Shown piece by piece: positions 29,065-37,786 of a stretch of 64,000 bases of DNA. Origin of the DNA: AP-15 sp963738185 (GTDB lineage Bacteria; Pseudomonadota; Alphaproteobacteria; ATCC43930; CGMCC-115725); contig CAVTVA010000003.1 of assembly GCA_963738185.1 (NCBI GenBank), positions 2,418,001 to 2,482,000 of the forward strand. The letters run 5' to 3'. The translations under genes were made by a program, and so were the position numbers. Numbering within the stretch: the stretch's first letter is position 1; each line of letters begins with the position of its first letter. Below the pieces are notes generated by a model. The model saw nothing but the letters and a program-made list of their open reading frames with translations, made no database searches and had not been told where the DNA came from.

Positions 29065-29130
29065 CCGCAAAGCTGGTCTGACGCAGATCGTATCAGCGCA
29101 TTCGCAAAGAAAAACCGTGCCCGGTCATGC

Positions 29131-29163
29131 CCCCCGGCCCGGCGGGGTGCGCCGAACCGGGGG
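29131..29163 (-). terminator. Possible terminator of the CmcJ-like gene
   Basis: CCCCCGG (29131-29137) and CCGGGGG (29157-29163) form a 7-bp stem between convergent genes, 15 bp beyond the CmcJ-like stop. A T-run (complement of AAAAA at ~29110-29114) follows on the minus strand but about 16 bases from the stem, so function is uncertain. Confidence 0.3.
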
Positions 29164-29178
29164 CTGCAGGGCGAAGCG

Positions 29179-30009
29179 TCAGTTGGGGTGGAAGACGAGG
29201 GTGCGCAACTCGATGCTTTCGCGCGGGAAGGCGTCGGGCGGCGTCGTCGGGTCGGTGAAGGAGGTGTGCGGCATAAAGCGGGCGCGCCCGTCGGTCTTGG
29301 TGTCGGCGATCTTGAGCATGAGCGCCTGCTCGCGCTTCATTTCGGGAACGTAGTACCATTCGTGCGCCGGGTTCCACGTCACCGAATAGGTCTCGCCGAC
29401 CCGCTCACGATAGACCAGGTCGGACGGCACCAGGTCCTTCGGGTCGACGGTGCGCGCGTCGCACACCGCGAGCGGCGCGTCCTGCAATGGGCCGCGGATC
29501 GGCCGCCACAGATTGATCACCTGGACCCGGCCCTTCAGCAATTCCTCGGCCTCATCGGGCAACAGGTCGCGGACGCGTTGCGGTCCCGAGCGGTCGGTGT
29601 GGTCGACATGGACGCGGGTCGCCGGCTGGCGCGGCCCGCCCGCCGAACGGTCGGTCAGCCCCGGCACGCGGCGGCGCTGCAAGTGGTCAAAGATGAAGAC
29701 GCGGCTGGCGCCGGTCCGCTCGGCGATAAAGCGCTCGGCCTCCGGGTAATAGACCCGGCGCACCTCGTCATCGTCCCAGAAGTCGCGCACCGCGGTGTGC
29801 TGCTCGACCAGCGCGAAGCCCTGACGGTCGAGCGCGATCTCCGAGGCGACCGGCCGCATGTCACGAATGCGCACCCGATGCGCCTCATGCGCCATGTTCG
29901 AGCGGTGCTCGGGGCCGGTCTCGTATGCGTAATAGCGCGGGCGCTCGGCCATCGGCGCCAGGTAGTTCAGCTCGCCCTCGACATAGGGCAGGTCGGCAAA
30001 ATTGCTCAT
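29179..30009 (-). CDS. CmcJ/NvfI family oxidoreductase (2-oxoglutarate/Fe type)
   Basis: 276 residues. The CmcJ/NvfI/AsaB-like pattern is clear: LNYLAPM, YETGPEHRSN, the metal motif RVHVDHT, VINLWRPIRGP, LAVCDARTVDPKDLVPSDL, EWYYVPEMKREQALMLKIADT and MPHTSF. In fungi and actinomycetes relatives act in secondary metabolism (cephamycin, novofumigatonin). In bacteria the substrate is mostly unknown. It diverges from a GcvA-like LysR gene across 271 bp, which suggests that regulator controls it. Confidence 0.85.
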   Translation of the reverse strand: MSNFADLPYVEGELNYLAPMAERPRYYAYETGPEHRSNMAHEAHRVRIRDMRPVASEIALDRQGFALVEQHTAVRDFWDDDEVRRVYYPEAERFIAERTGASRVFIFDHLQRRRVPGLTDRSAGGPRQPATRVHVDHTDRSGPQRVRDLLPDEAEELLKGRVQVINLWRPIRGPLQDAPLAVCDARTVDPKDLVPSDLVYRERVGETYSVTWNPAHEWYYVPEMKREQALMLKIADTKTDGRARFMPHTSFTDPTTPPDAFPRESIELRTLVFHPN

Positions 30010-30280
30010 GGTTCGGTCCTCCTTGAAGCTCGACTAAGCGGAAAGCCGGCACGCGTCAAAGCTACTCGAGTGTGCGCCTTTCCGGCCGCGGTTGAAACCC
30101 TCTGGTCGCATCACTCCCGCCCTCCGGGTTCGAACTGGTTGGGGGTCATGTGACCTCTCCTAAACCCGGCGAACGTTCCGACATGTTGCCCGGCAACTCG
30201 CTCGCCCCTTAAAATGACCAATGCGACGCGAGTTCGCAAACGAGAGTTTTTCAGCGACGGGTTAGGATTTCTCATCCGCA

Positions 30281-31210
30281 ATGAACAACCATCTGCCGCC
30301 GCTCGGGGCGCTGCGGGCGTTCGAGGCCGCGGCGCGTCACATGAGCTTTAGCAAGGCCGCCGAAGAGTTGTTCGTCACCCCCGCGGCGATCAGCCATCAA
30401 ATCCATGCGCTGGAGCAGGATTTGGGCGTCCGGCTGTTTCACCGCCTTAACCGCTCGGTCGCGCTGACCGCCTCGGCGCAGGTGCTGCTGCCCGGCCTAT
30501 CGGAGGGCTTTGCCGGGATCGAGGCCGCGGTCAGGCGGCTGCGCGCGCATAACGACACCGGCACCTTGACGGTGACCGCCTCGCCCTCCTTCGCCGCCAA
30601 ATGGCTGGTGCTGCGCCTGCACCGCTTTCAAGAGCAGTGCCCCGAAGTCGATGTGCGGATTTCCGCCACCGACGAGGTCGTCGATCTGACCAAGGGGGAT
30701 TTCGACATCGCGATCCGCTACGGCACCGGGCATTACCCCGGGCTCGAGGTCGAACAGCTATTCACCAACGAGGTGTTCCCGGCATGCAGCCCGCGGCTGC
30801 TGGCGTCCGGCCCGCCGCTGCGCACCCCCGATGATCTGCGTCATCATGCGCTGATCCACGATCAGGCGATCGAGCGCGACCCGCTGGTGCCGACCTGGCC
30901 GATGTGGCTCAAAGCCGCCGGGGCCAAGGATGTTGCGGCGACCGCAGGGCTCAGCTTCAACAACATGCATTTGGCGCTCGACGCGGCGATCGCCGGCCAC
31001 GGCGTGGTGCTGGCCTACAGCACGATCGCCGCTGCCGACATCGCCGCCGGGCGGCTGGTGCGGCTGTTCTCGCTCTCGCTGCCGGACCAGTTTTCCTATT
31101 ACATCGTCACCGCGCCGGGTGCGCTCGAGCGGCCCAAAGTGCGTGCGTTCCGCAATTGGCTGCGCGCGGAGGCCGACCTGCGACCCGATGCGGCGGCGCC
31201 GTCAGCCTAG
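30281..31210 (+). CDS. LysR family transcriptional regulator, GcvA-like
   Basis: 309 residues. The N-terminal winged helix (LGALRAFEAAARHMSFSKAAEELFVTPAAISHQIHALEQDLGVRLFHRLNRSVALT) and the GcvA-type effector domain (LTVTASPSFAAKWLVLRLHRF, DFDIAIRYGTGHYPGLEVEQLF) are complete. It reads away from the CmcJ-like gene, the usual LysR arrangement. Its last four bases overlap the end of the convergent PEP-CTERM gene. Confidence 0.92.
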   Translation: MNNHLPPLGALRAFEAAARHMSFSKAAEELFVTPAAISHQIHALEQDLGVRLFHRLNRSVALTASAQVLLPGLSEGFAGIEAAVRRLRAHNDTGTLTVTASPSFAAKWLVLRLHRFQEQCPEVDVRISATDEVVDLTKGDFDIAIRYGTGHYPGLEVEQLFTNEVFPACSPRLLASGPPLRTPDDLRHHALIHDQAIERDPLVPTWPMWLKAAGAKDVAATAGLSFNNMHLALDAAIAGHGVVLAYSTIAAADIAAGRLVRLFSLSLPDQFSYYIVTAPGALERPKVRAFRNWLRAEADLRPDAAAPSA

Positions 31211-31899
31211 CAAGCCTGGGTTAGCGAGGCGGCCGGGCGGCGGTCTCGGCTCAAGGTGCGGCGCAGCGCCAGCGCCGCCAGCATCAGCAGACCGGCGCCG
31301 AGCAGCGGCAGCGAGCCGGGCTCGGGCGTGTCGATGATCGCGGCGTCGATGCTGGCCAGGCTGTTCGGGCCCGCGGCCACCGTCACGATCTCGGTCAACG
31401 AGTAGGGGCCGGCGATCGGCGGCACCGAGACGGTATCCGACTGGTTGTCGAGCAATCCGCTCGACAGCAACGTCCCGGTGCCGAAGGCCGTGTTCGTCGG
31501 GTCGAAATAGGTGCTCATCGTCGCGTTGCTGTTGGTGTAGACGCCGGTGATGTCGCTGAGGAATTGCCTGATGTCGCTGGTGGTCGTAAAACCGGTTTCG
31601 CTCAGCGACACCGTCAACGTGCCGCCCGCCGTTCCGGTGGTCAGATCGAGCGAGGTCAGGTCGACCGCCGGGTCGGACAGCTGACCGATTGCCGGGAACC
31701 CGGTGCCGAGATCGATGCTGGTGGTGAAGTTGCCGATGGCCCCTTCATACTTGGCGATCCCGGGGGTCAGCGCATCGTTTGCCGAAACCGTGTTGACTCC
31801 GTCGGTCGCCGACAGAAAGATTTCCGCGCGAGCCTGGACCGCATATCCCGCCGCCACGGTCAAAACCGCGAGCATCAGTGACTTGCGCAGAGCGCTCAT
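31207..31899 (-). CDS. PEP-CTERM sorting domain protein
   Basis: 230 residues: signal peptide (LMLAVLTVAAGYAVQARA), a Thr/Ser/Gly-rich beta-type body, and a C-terminal sorting signal of PEP motif, hydrophobic helix and basic tail (DTPEPGSLPLLGAGLLMLAA ... RRTLSR). Such proteins are processed by an exosortase (EpsH) and linked to exopolysaccharide or the cell surface. No exosortase lies in the window. AAAGGATTC precedes the ATG. Confidence 0.85.
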   Translation of the reverse strand: MSALRKSLMLAVLTVAAGYAVQARAEIFLSATDGVNTVSANDALTPGIAKYEGAIGNFTTSIDLGTGFPAIGQLSDPAVDLTSLDLTTGTAGGTLTVSLSETGFTTTSDIRQFLSDITGVYTNSNATMSTYFDPTNTAFGTGTLLSSGLLDNQSDTVSVPPIAGPYSLTEIVTVAAGPNSLASIDAAIIDTPEPGSLPLLGAGLLMLAALALRRTLSRDRRPAASLTQAC

Positions 31900-32294
31900 A
31901 ACCAGAATCCTTTTATAAGCTCAAGCATTCTTGACACAGGTCTTGACCGGCCTGATCGCAGACGTTTACGGTTTGTAGGGCTATATTTCTATACAATTGA
32001 GGGTTAAAAATTCAATATTCGTGGTTAACTTAACCAATGCGGCGCGCTGGCCGGAGCTGGCTTGGCAGCAGCCCGCTGCCGATGCTGCGCCTGTTGCCGC
32101 CATCGCGGCCGGGGGCAAACCCTCTGAGGCCGCGCTCGCCGCCGGCACCGCTTCGACAGCCGCTACAGGCTCCGGCTTCACGGGCTCGTGAACACGCGGG
32201 CCGGCTGGTCGGCCGGCACGCTGCCGATTTCGACTTCTCCTGTGGCCCTCAGTTCAATACTGTGCGGGCCGGATTACTCTGACGGGAGGGCAAT
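31900..32294. other. AT-rich intergenic region upstream of two divergent genes, with palindrome
   Basis: 395 bases between the starts of the PEP-CTERM (minus) and CHRD (plus) genes, AT-rich around 31970-32040. It contains a perfect 15-bp palindrome at 32022-32036 (TGGTTAA, C, TTAACCA). A 64-codon frame from a TTG at 31997 is Ala-rich with no ribosome site and is not believed. The region most likely carries both promoters. Confidence 0.4.
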
Positions 32295-32726
32295 GTGCGT
32301 CATCTTCGGCTGATCATTCTTGCAATGGGCGCCTGCGTCATGGTCTCGGCCGCCGGGCAGGCGGCGACGCGGACCTTCAAAGCGACCCTCAACGGCGCCA
32401 GCGAGGTGCCGCCGACGACCAGCGCCGGGACCGGCACGGCGATGGCGACGCTCAACACCGCCACCAGAAGGCTGAGCTGGGATGTGACCTATTCGGGCCT
32501 CAGCGGCCCGGCCAAGGCGGCGCATATCCACGGCCCGGCAGCACCGGGGAAAAATGCCCCGGTGGTGGTCCCGTTCACCGGCACTCTTGCCAGCCCGATC
32601 AAAGGGTCGAAGGTGTTGACCGCGGCGCAGGTGTCGAGCCTCGAAGCCGGCGACGATTACGTCAATATTCACACCGCGCAGCACCCGGCCGGCGAAATTC
32701 GCGGCCAGCTGACCCCGTCGCAATAG
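32295..32726 (+). CDS. CHRD domain protein, exported
   Basis: 143 residues from a GTG preceded by GGGAGGG. A signal peptide (LRLIILAMGACVMVSAAGQAA) leads into a single CHRD domain (FKATLNGASEVPP, GTAMATLNTATRRLSWDVTYSGLSGPAKAAHIHGPA, DYVNIHTAQHPAGEIRGQL). CHRD domains are named after chordin and occur in many secreted bacterial proteins; their role is not settled. It sits beside a PEP-CTERM protein, which fits a surface function. Confidence 0.88.
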   Translation: MRHLRLIILAMGACVMVSAAGQAATRTFKATLNGASEVPPTTSAGTGTAMATLNTATRRLSWDVTYSGLSGPAKAAHIHGPAAPGKNAPVVVPFTGTLASPIKGSKVLTAAQVSSLEAGDDYVNIHTAQHPAGEIRGQLTPSQ

Positions 32727-33209
32727 AGCAAAAGACGCAACGCATCGATCGCCTCTCTGCCGACCAGAAATAGGCTCCGGCGGCGGGGCGATCGGGCCGG
32801 ATAATTCAATCGTCGGCGGCCGATACCGAGCACGGTCCGGCCGGAAGAACCAAGGGCGCCTCGATCGACTGGTTCGATGCGCGCCAGCGACGCTTGCCCG
32901 TTCGCGGCAAAGCCAAAAGCGCGGCAATTGATCACATCGGCAGGGCAAGGCGAACTCGCCGCCGCCGGCTGATCTTTGGTCCGGCCTTGATTTCAGCCAT
33001 CAGCCGCAAGATGGCGTCAGGCAGCGCCTGGTGCGCGCTTGATGTGGCCCTGCCCTTCAAGACTTCGCGCGCCGCCTGGCTCGGAACTTCTGAATATCTC
33101 CAGAGTTTGCGTTGCGGTCGCCGACGGTGCCGGCGCGCAGCTGAAGGAATACCTGCTGCCCGGTGGCCATTGTGGAACGACAGCAACCATCGATCGAGGG
33201 CCTCGACAG
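32727..33209. other. Non-coding stretch of 483 bases
   Basis: Between the CHRD gene and the glycosyltransferase. Open frames on both strands are Arg-rich, without ribosome sites or recognised motifs. No repeat, RNA gene or clear promoter was found. Confidence 0.35.
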
Positions 33210-34289
33210 ATGAGGATCGCGCAGGTTTCGCCGTTGTACGAGAGCTGCCCGCCGCAACTTTATGGCGGGACCGAGCGGGTGGTTTCGTGGCTGACCGAAG
33301 AGTTGGTGCGCCAGGGGCACGAGGTCACCCTGTTCGCCGCTGGCGATTCGCGCACCAGCGCGGCTCTCCGATCGCCGTGCGAGACGGCGCTTCGCCTCAA
33401 CCCGCAATGCCACGATCCGATCTTCTACCACCTGATTTTGATGAACCGGGTGGCATGCTGCGCCGATCAGTTCGACATCATCCATTTCCATGCCGACTTT
33501 TTGCAATTCCCGACCTTTGCCCCGCGCTGGCACAAGACCGTGACGACGTTGCACGGGCGGCTCGATCTGCCGGACTTGCCGCCACTGATGCGCGAATTCT
33601 CGATGATGCCGCTGGTTTCGATCTCGAACGCGCAGCGCACGCCGTTGCCGTGGGCAAATTGGTACGGCACGGTCTACCACGGGCTGCCGCCGGGGCTTTA
33701 CCCGCCCGGCCGCGGCGCCGGCGGGTATCTTGCGTTCATCGGCCGCATCAGCCCGGAAAAGCGGCCGGACCTCGCGATCGAGATTGCCCGCCGCGCCGGG
33801 GTGCCGCTGACCATCGCGGCCAAGGTCGACAGGGTCGATGTCGAGTATTACAAGGCAGAGATCGAGCCGCTGCTCGATAATCCGCTGATCGAGTTCATCG
33901 GCGAAATCGGCGACGATGAAAAGGGGGCTTTTTTGGGCGATGCGATGGCCCTCTTATTTCCGATCGACTGGCCCGAGCCATTCGGGCTGGCGATGATCGA
34001 GGCGATGGCCAACGGCACTCCGGTGATCGCATTTCGGCGCGGCTCGGTGCCGGAAATCATCGAGCCCGGCGTCACTGGGTTCATCGTCGACAGCATCGAC
34101 GAGGCGGTCGCGGCGATCCCATTGGCAAAGACGCTCGACCGTGGAATGATCCGGCGCCGTTTCGAGGAACGCTTTACGGTGGAGCGCATGGCGCACGACT
34201 ATCTCGATCTCTACGCCGAGGTAATGCGACGCGGCGGCGCTGCTGAGCGGGGGCCGCACACGGCCGCCGCGCCCGCGGAAACCGACTGA
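33210..34289 (+). CDS. Glycosyltransferase family 4
   Basis: 359 residues in the GT-B fold. The N-terminus MRIAQVSPLYESCPP...YGGTERVVSWL, the linker YLAFIGRISPEKRPDLAIEIA, and the C-terminal EPFGLAMIEAMANGTPVIAFRRGSVPEIIE (EX7E motif) are typical of retaining GT4 enzymes. The start is the ATG that begins directly at the first beta strand; upstream open frame is ignored. It precedes the amylo-alpha-1,6-glucosidase by 23 bp, so the pair probably acts on an alpha-glucan or related polysaccharide. Confidence 0.88.
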   Translation: MRIAQVSPLYESCPPQLYGGTERVVSWLTEELVRQGHEVTLFAAGDSRTSAALRSPCETALRLNPQCHDPIFYHLILMNRVACCADQFDIIHFHADFLQFPTFAPRWHKTVTTLHGRLDLPDLPPLMREFSMMPLVSISNAQRTPLPWANWYGTVYHGLPPGLYPPGRGAGGYLAFIGRISPEKRPDLAIEIARRAGVPLTIAAKVDRVDVEYYKAEIEPLLDNPLIEFIGEIGDDEKGAFLGDAMALLFPIDWPEPFGLAMIEAMANGTPVIAFRRGSVPEIIEPGVTGFIVDSIDEAVAAIPLAKTLDRGMIRRRFEERFTVERMAHDYLDLYAEVMRRGGAAERGPHTAAAPAETD

Positions 34290-34312
34290 AGCGCGCGATA
34301 GTTTTCAGCGCA

Positions 34313-36487
34313 ATGCGGCAAGCACGTTCGGGGGCCGGCGACGCCTCGCCTTTTTACATCGAGTCGGCGCCGTTTCAGGAACCCCGGCCGTGCACCTTGA
34401 AGCAGGGCGACACGTTTGCCGTGTTCGACCCGCATGGCAACATCGTCGCGGCCGAGCGCAGCCCGGAGGGTGTCTATCACCGCGACACGCGCCACCTGTC
34501 GCGTCTCGAGCTGCGCCTCAACAACGCCCCTTTGCTGCTGCTGAGCTCGAATGTCCAGGAAGACAATGTCGTCCTGACAGTCGATTTGACCAGCCCCGAC
34601 CTGTTTCAGGCCGGGCGCGTCGCGCTGCGCGGCGAGCTGATCCATGTCAACCGGCGCAAGTACATCTGGCAAAACTGCTGCTACGAACGCCTGCTGATCC
34701 ACAATTTCGATCTGGTCGCGCACGACCTGACCTTGAGCCTCGGTTTCGCCGCCGATTTCGCCGATATATTCGAGGTGCGCGGGCAGCAGCGCTCGCGGCG
34801 CGGCCGGATATGGATCGAGCGGCGCTCGAACGCCGCCGTGGCGCTGCGCTATTCTGGGCTGGACCGGGTCGAGCGGGTGACCACGCTGAGCTTTGATCCG
34901 GCTCCGACCCAGCTTGACGGCGCCGGTGCGAGCTTCGCCTTCACCCTCGAGCCTGGCGAGGCGCGGCGTTCGGTGCTGTGCGTCGCCTGCGACGACGAGG
35001 GCGTGGAGGGCGGCCTCGGCCGCCGCTTTTACAGCTCGCTGCGGACCGCAAGGCGGGCCATGCGCGGGGCCAGCGGGCGCGCCGCCAGCCTCGAGAGCTC
35101 GAACTCGCTGTTCAACGAATTGGCGCGGCGGTCGGTTGCCGATTTGTACATGCTGATCACCGATACCGAATACGGCCCCTACCCGTTTGCCGGGATCCCG
35201 TGGTTCAGCACCGCCTTTGGCCGCGACGGCATCATCACCGCGCTGTTCTCGCTGTGGGCCGACCCGATGATTGCCAAGGGCGTGCTGAACTTTCTCGCCG
35301 CCACCCAGGCGACCGAGATCGATCCCGAGCACGATGCCGAGCCCGGCAAGATCCTGCACGAAATGCGCGACGGCGAGATGGCGCGCCTCGGCGAGGTGCC
35401 GTTCTCGCGCTATTACGGCAGCGTCGATGCGACGCCGCTGTTCGTGATGTTGATGGGCGAGTATTTCCAGCGCACCGGCGACCTCGAAACGGTGCGCGTC
35501 TTGTGGCCGAATGTCGAGGCGGCGCTGCGCTGGTGCGACGGCTATGGCGACCCCGATGGTGACGGCTTTGTCGAATACCACCGGCGAAACGCCAAGGGTC
35601 TTGTCAACCAGGGGTGGAAGGACTTGCAGGACGCGATCTTCCATGCGGACGGGCGGCTGGCCGAGGGTCCGGTCGCGCTGTGCGAGGTGCAGGGCTACGT
35701 CTACGCCGCCAAGCAGCATGCCGCGACTTTGGCCCAGGCGCTCGGGCGTCCGAGCACCGCCATCGCACTCGCTCGCCAGGCCGAAACCCTGCGCGACAAG
35801 TTCGAGGACGCCTTCTGGTGCGAGGAGCTGTCGACCTACGCGCTGGCCCTCGACGGCGCCAAACGGCCCTGCCGGGTGGTCGCCTCAAACGCCGGGCACA
35901 CGCTGTTGACCGGGATCGCCAGCGTCGATCGGGCCCACAGGGTCGCCGAAACCCTGCTCGGAATGGCCTCGTTCTCCGGTTGGGGGGTGCGCACGGTCGC
36001 GGTGTCGGCGGCGCGCTACAACCCGATGTCGTATCACAACGGCTCGGTGTGGCCGCATGACAATGCGCTGATCGCCATGGGGCTTGCCCGCTATGGGCTC
36101 AAATCCGGCGTGTTGCGGATTTTCAAGGGCTTGTTCGACGCGGCCGGGTACATGGACCTGCGTCGCCTGCCCGAGCTGTTCTGCGGATTTCCGTGGCGCA
36201 AGCTGAACGCGCCGACGCTCTACCCGGTCGCCTGCATCCCGCAGGCCTGGGCCAGCGCCACGGTTCTAGCACTCGTCCAGGCGAGCCTTGGTCTGAGCTT
36301 TGCCGACGGCGCCAGCGAGATTCGCCTCGACCACCCGGTATTGCCGGATTTTCTCGACACGCTGCATGTGCGCGGCCTGCAGGCCAGTCGCGGCGCCGCC
36401 GATCTTTTACTGCAACGCCATGGCGACGAGGTCGCAGTCACGATCACCCGGCGCCAGGGTGAGGTGCCGGTCGTGGTGTCGCGGTGA
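34313..36487 (+). CDS. Amylo-alpha-1,6-glucosidase family glycoside hydrolase
   Basis: 724 residues. The N-terminal glycogen-debranching domain (TLKQGDTFAVFDPHGNIV; GVYHRDTRHLSRLELRLN) is followed by an (alpha/alpha)6 GH domain (FAGIPWFSTAFGRDGIITAL, GYGDPDGDGFVEY, NQGWKDLQDAIFHADGR, YNPMSYHNGSVWPHDNALIA). Asp in FGRDG and Glu in the C-terminal half are candidate acid/base residues. No signal peptide, so cytosolic. Paired with a GT4 enzyme, it may trim or debranch an alpha-glucan. It converges with the C13 peptidase gene. Confidence 0.88.
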   Translation: MRQARSGAGDASPFYIESAPFQEPRPCTLKQGDTFAVFDPHGNIVAAERSPEGVYHRDTRHLSRLELRLNNAPLLLLSSNVQEDNVVLTVDLTSPDLFQAGRVALRGELIHVNRRKYIWQNCCYERLLIHNFDLVAHDLTLSLGFAADFADIFEVRGQQRSRRGRIWIERRSNAAVALRYSGLDRVERVTTLSFDPAPTQLDGAGASFAFTLEPGEARRSVLCVACDDEGVEGGLGRRFYSSLRTARRAMRGASGRAASLESSNSLFNELARRSVADLYMLITDTEYGPYPFAGIPWFSTAFGRDGIITALFSLWADPMIAKGVLNFLAATQATEIDPEHDAEPGKILHEMRDGEMARLGEVPFSRYYGSVDATPLFVMLMGEYFQRTGDLETVRVLWPNVEAALRWCDGYGDPDGDGFVEYHRRNAKGLVNQGWKDLQDAIFHADGRLAEGPVALCEVQGYVYAAKQHAATLAQALGRPSTAIALARQAETLRDKFEDAFWCEELSTYALALDGAKRPCRVVASNAGHTLLTGIASVDRAHRVAETLLGMASFSGWGVRTVAVSAARYNPMSYHNGSVWPHDNALIAMGLARYGLKSGVLRIFKGLFDAAGYMDLRRLPELFCGFPWRKLNAPTLYPVACIPQAWASATVLALVQASLGLSFADGASEIRLDHPVLPDFLDTLHVRGLQASRGAADLLLQRHGDEVAVTITRRQGEVPVVVSR

Positions 36488-36508
36488 GCAGCGGCGCGCC
36501 GGGCCCGC

Positions 36509-37255
36509 TCAAAAGCCGACGCTCAGATCGGCCACCGCCCGGCCAAAATAGGCTTGCGGTTCCGAGGGCCGCTCGCCGAGCGCGTGCTCCTCGCGGCTGA
36601 CGCAGCGTTTTGTCGCGCGGAACACACGCTGCCAATTCGCCGCCCTGGGCAATGCTGCCAGCAGGCATTGGTCAAAAAATGTATAGGTGCGTCCAGCCTG
36701 GCAACCAAAGGACGGCCGGTCACGTCGCGCCGCCGTCAGGATGATCCGGTTGGGCTTGGCCATTTCCCCGGCGGCAAAGCTCCCAGTGTAGCAGCCCGAA
36801 ACGACAACCACGGTCGGCACCGCGGCGCAGCCTTGCGAAAGAGCGGCGGCGAGCTCGTCGGGCGTGAGCGCCCGATCGGAGCGCGCCAGCCACAACCCGG
36901 CGCCGCGCTCGCCATGCGAGGTCAGGAACACAAAGCAGCGATCGCCGCGGCCGGCCGGCAACCGGGCGATGCGCCGCAGCAAATTCCCGAGCGTAGCCGG
37001 CTCGACGCCCCCGTGCAGCTGCGCGGGGCTGGCGCTCAGCCGGTGGATGTTGACGGTCGGCACTCCTGCCGCGGCGAGGCGCTGGGCCAAGGTGCTAGTG
37101 GCGTCGTCGAACACCGGCTCGGCATCGTCGCCTGCGGCCAGCACAACCTGCCAGCTTCGGCCGGGGTTGGCCGCGGTTCCCCCAGGCCCGAAGAGAACCA
37201 GAACGGCCAATCCGAGGGCAGAAGCAGCCGCCCGCCTAAGAAACCGCGAGCCCAT
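36509..37255 (-). CDS. C13 family (legumain-like) cysteine peptidase, exported
   Basis: 248 residues. A signal peptide (SALGLAVLVLFGPGGTAA) precedes a caspase-haemoglobinase fold. The catalytic His is in FLTSHGERGAGL and the catalytic Cys in VVVSGCYTGSF, each after a hydrophobic strand as in clan CD. Asparaginyl-type specificity is the family norm but is not established for bacterial forms. Location would be periplasmic or secreted. The C-terminal part (TYTFFDQCLLAALP) matches bacterial C13 proteins. Confidence 0.85.
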   Translation of the reverse strand: MGSRFLRRAAASALGLAVLVLFGPGGTAANPGRSWQVVLAAGDDAEPVFDDATSTLAQRLAAAGVPTVNIHRLSASPAQLHGGVEPATLGNLLRRIARLPAGRGDRCFVFLTSHGERGAGLWLARSDRALTPDELAAALSQGCAAVPTVVVVSGCYTGSFAAGEMAKPNRIILTAARRDRPSFGCQAGRTYTFFDQCLLAALPRAANWQRVFRATKRCVSREEHALGERPSEPQAYFGRAVADLSVGF

Positions 37256-37365
37256 CGCTCCGGCCTTTCATGCTGGTTGCGCAATCGGTGCTATAATGCG
37301 CGCTCGCGAGAGGGCGAGGCGATGGCGGGGCGCTCGCCGAAATAGACCAAGCTGGGAGGTGCGCC

Positions 37366-37659
37366 GTGCCGACATATATCATGCTCGCCAACTGGACCGA
37401 CCAAGGCGCGCAACGGGCCAAAGAATCGCCGCGCCGGCTTGATACCGCCAAAAAAGCCCTGGTCGATATGGGCGGCGAATTCAAGAGCCTGTACATGACC
37501 ATGGGCGACTACGATCTGATCGCCGTCTATGAGGCGCCCGACGATGCGGTGGCGGCCCGCTTCACCTTGCTGCTCGGGATGCAAGGGACGGTGCGCACCA
37601 AGACCTTGAAGGCGTTTCCCGAGGCGGCGTATCGGCAGATCATCGCCTCGCTCGGCTAG
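37366..37659 (+). CDS. GYD domain protein
   Basis: 97 residues covering one GYD domain (YIMLANWTDQGAQRAKESPRRLDTAKK; SLYMTMGDYDLIAVYEAPDDAVAARF). The GTG start follows GGGAGGTGCGCC. The small ferredoxin-like fold is of unknown function. It stands alone between the C13 peptidase (divergent) and the MetE-like gene. Confidence 0.88.
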   Translation: MPTYIMLANWTDQGAQRAKESPRRLDTAKKALVDMGGEFKSLYMTMGDYDLIAVYEAPDDAVAARFTLLLGMQGTVRTKTLKAFPEAAYRQIIASLG

Positions 37660-37786
37660 ACCGCACCTGCGCCTGAGGGGGGCTGGGTGCATCGCGCCGG
37701 CAGGGTTACGCGAGTGTCGGTTCGAGCCTAAAAAGCCCTCTGTGGAGCGCTGGAGAAACAATGCCGCTAACCATGGGCGTCCGACC

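Noticed and set aside
30120..30150. tRNA-like T-loop GGGTTCGAAC
   Set aside because: No matching T stem, anticodon arm or acceptor stem on either strand.
31997..32191. 64-codon Ala-rich frame from TTG
   Set aside because: No ribosome site, low complexity, and it covers a palindromic promoter region.
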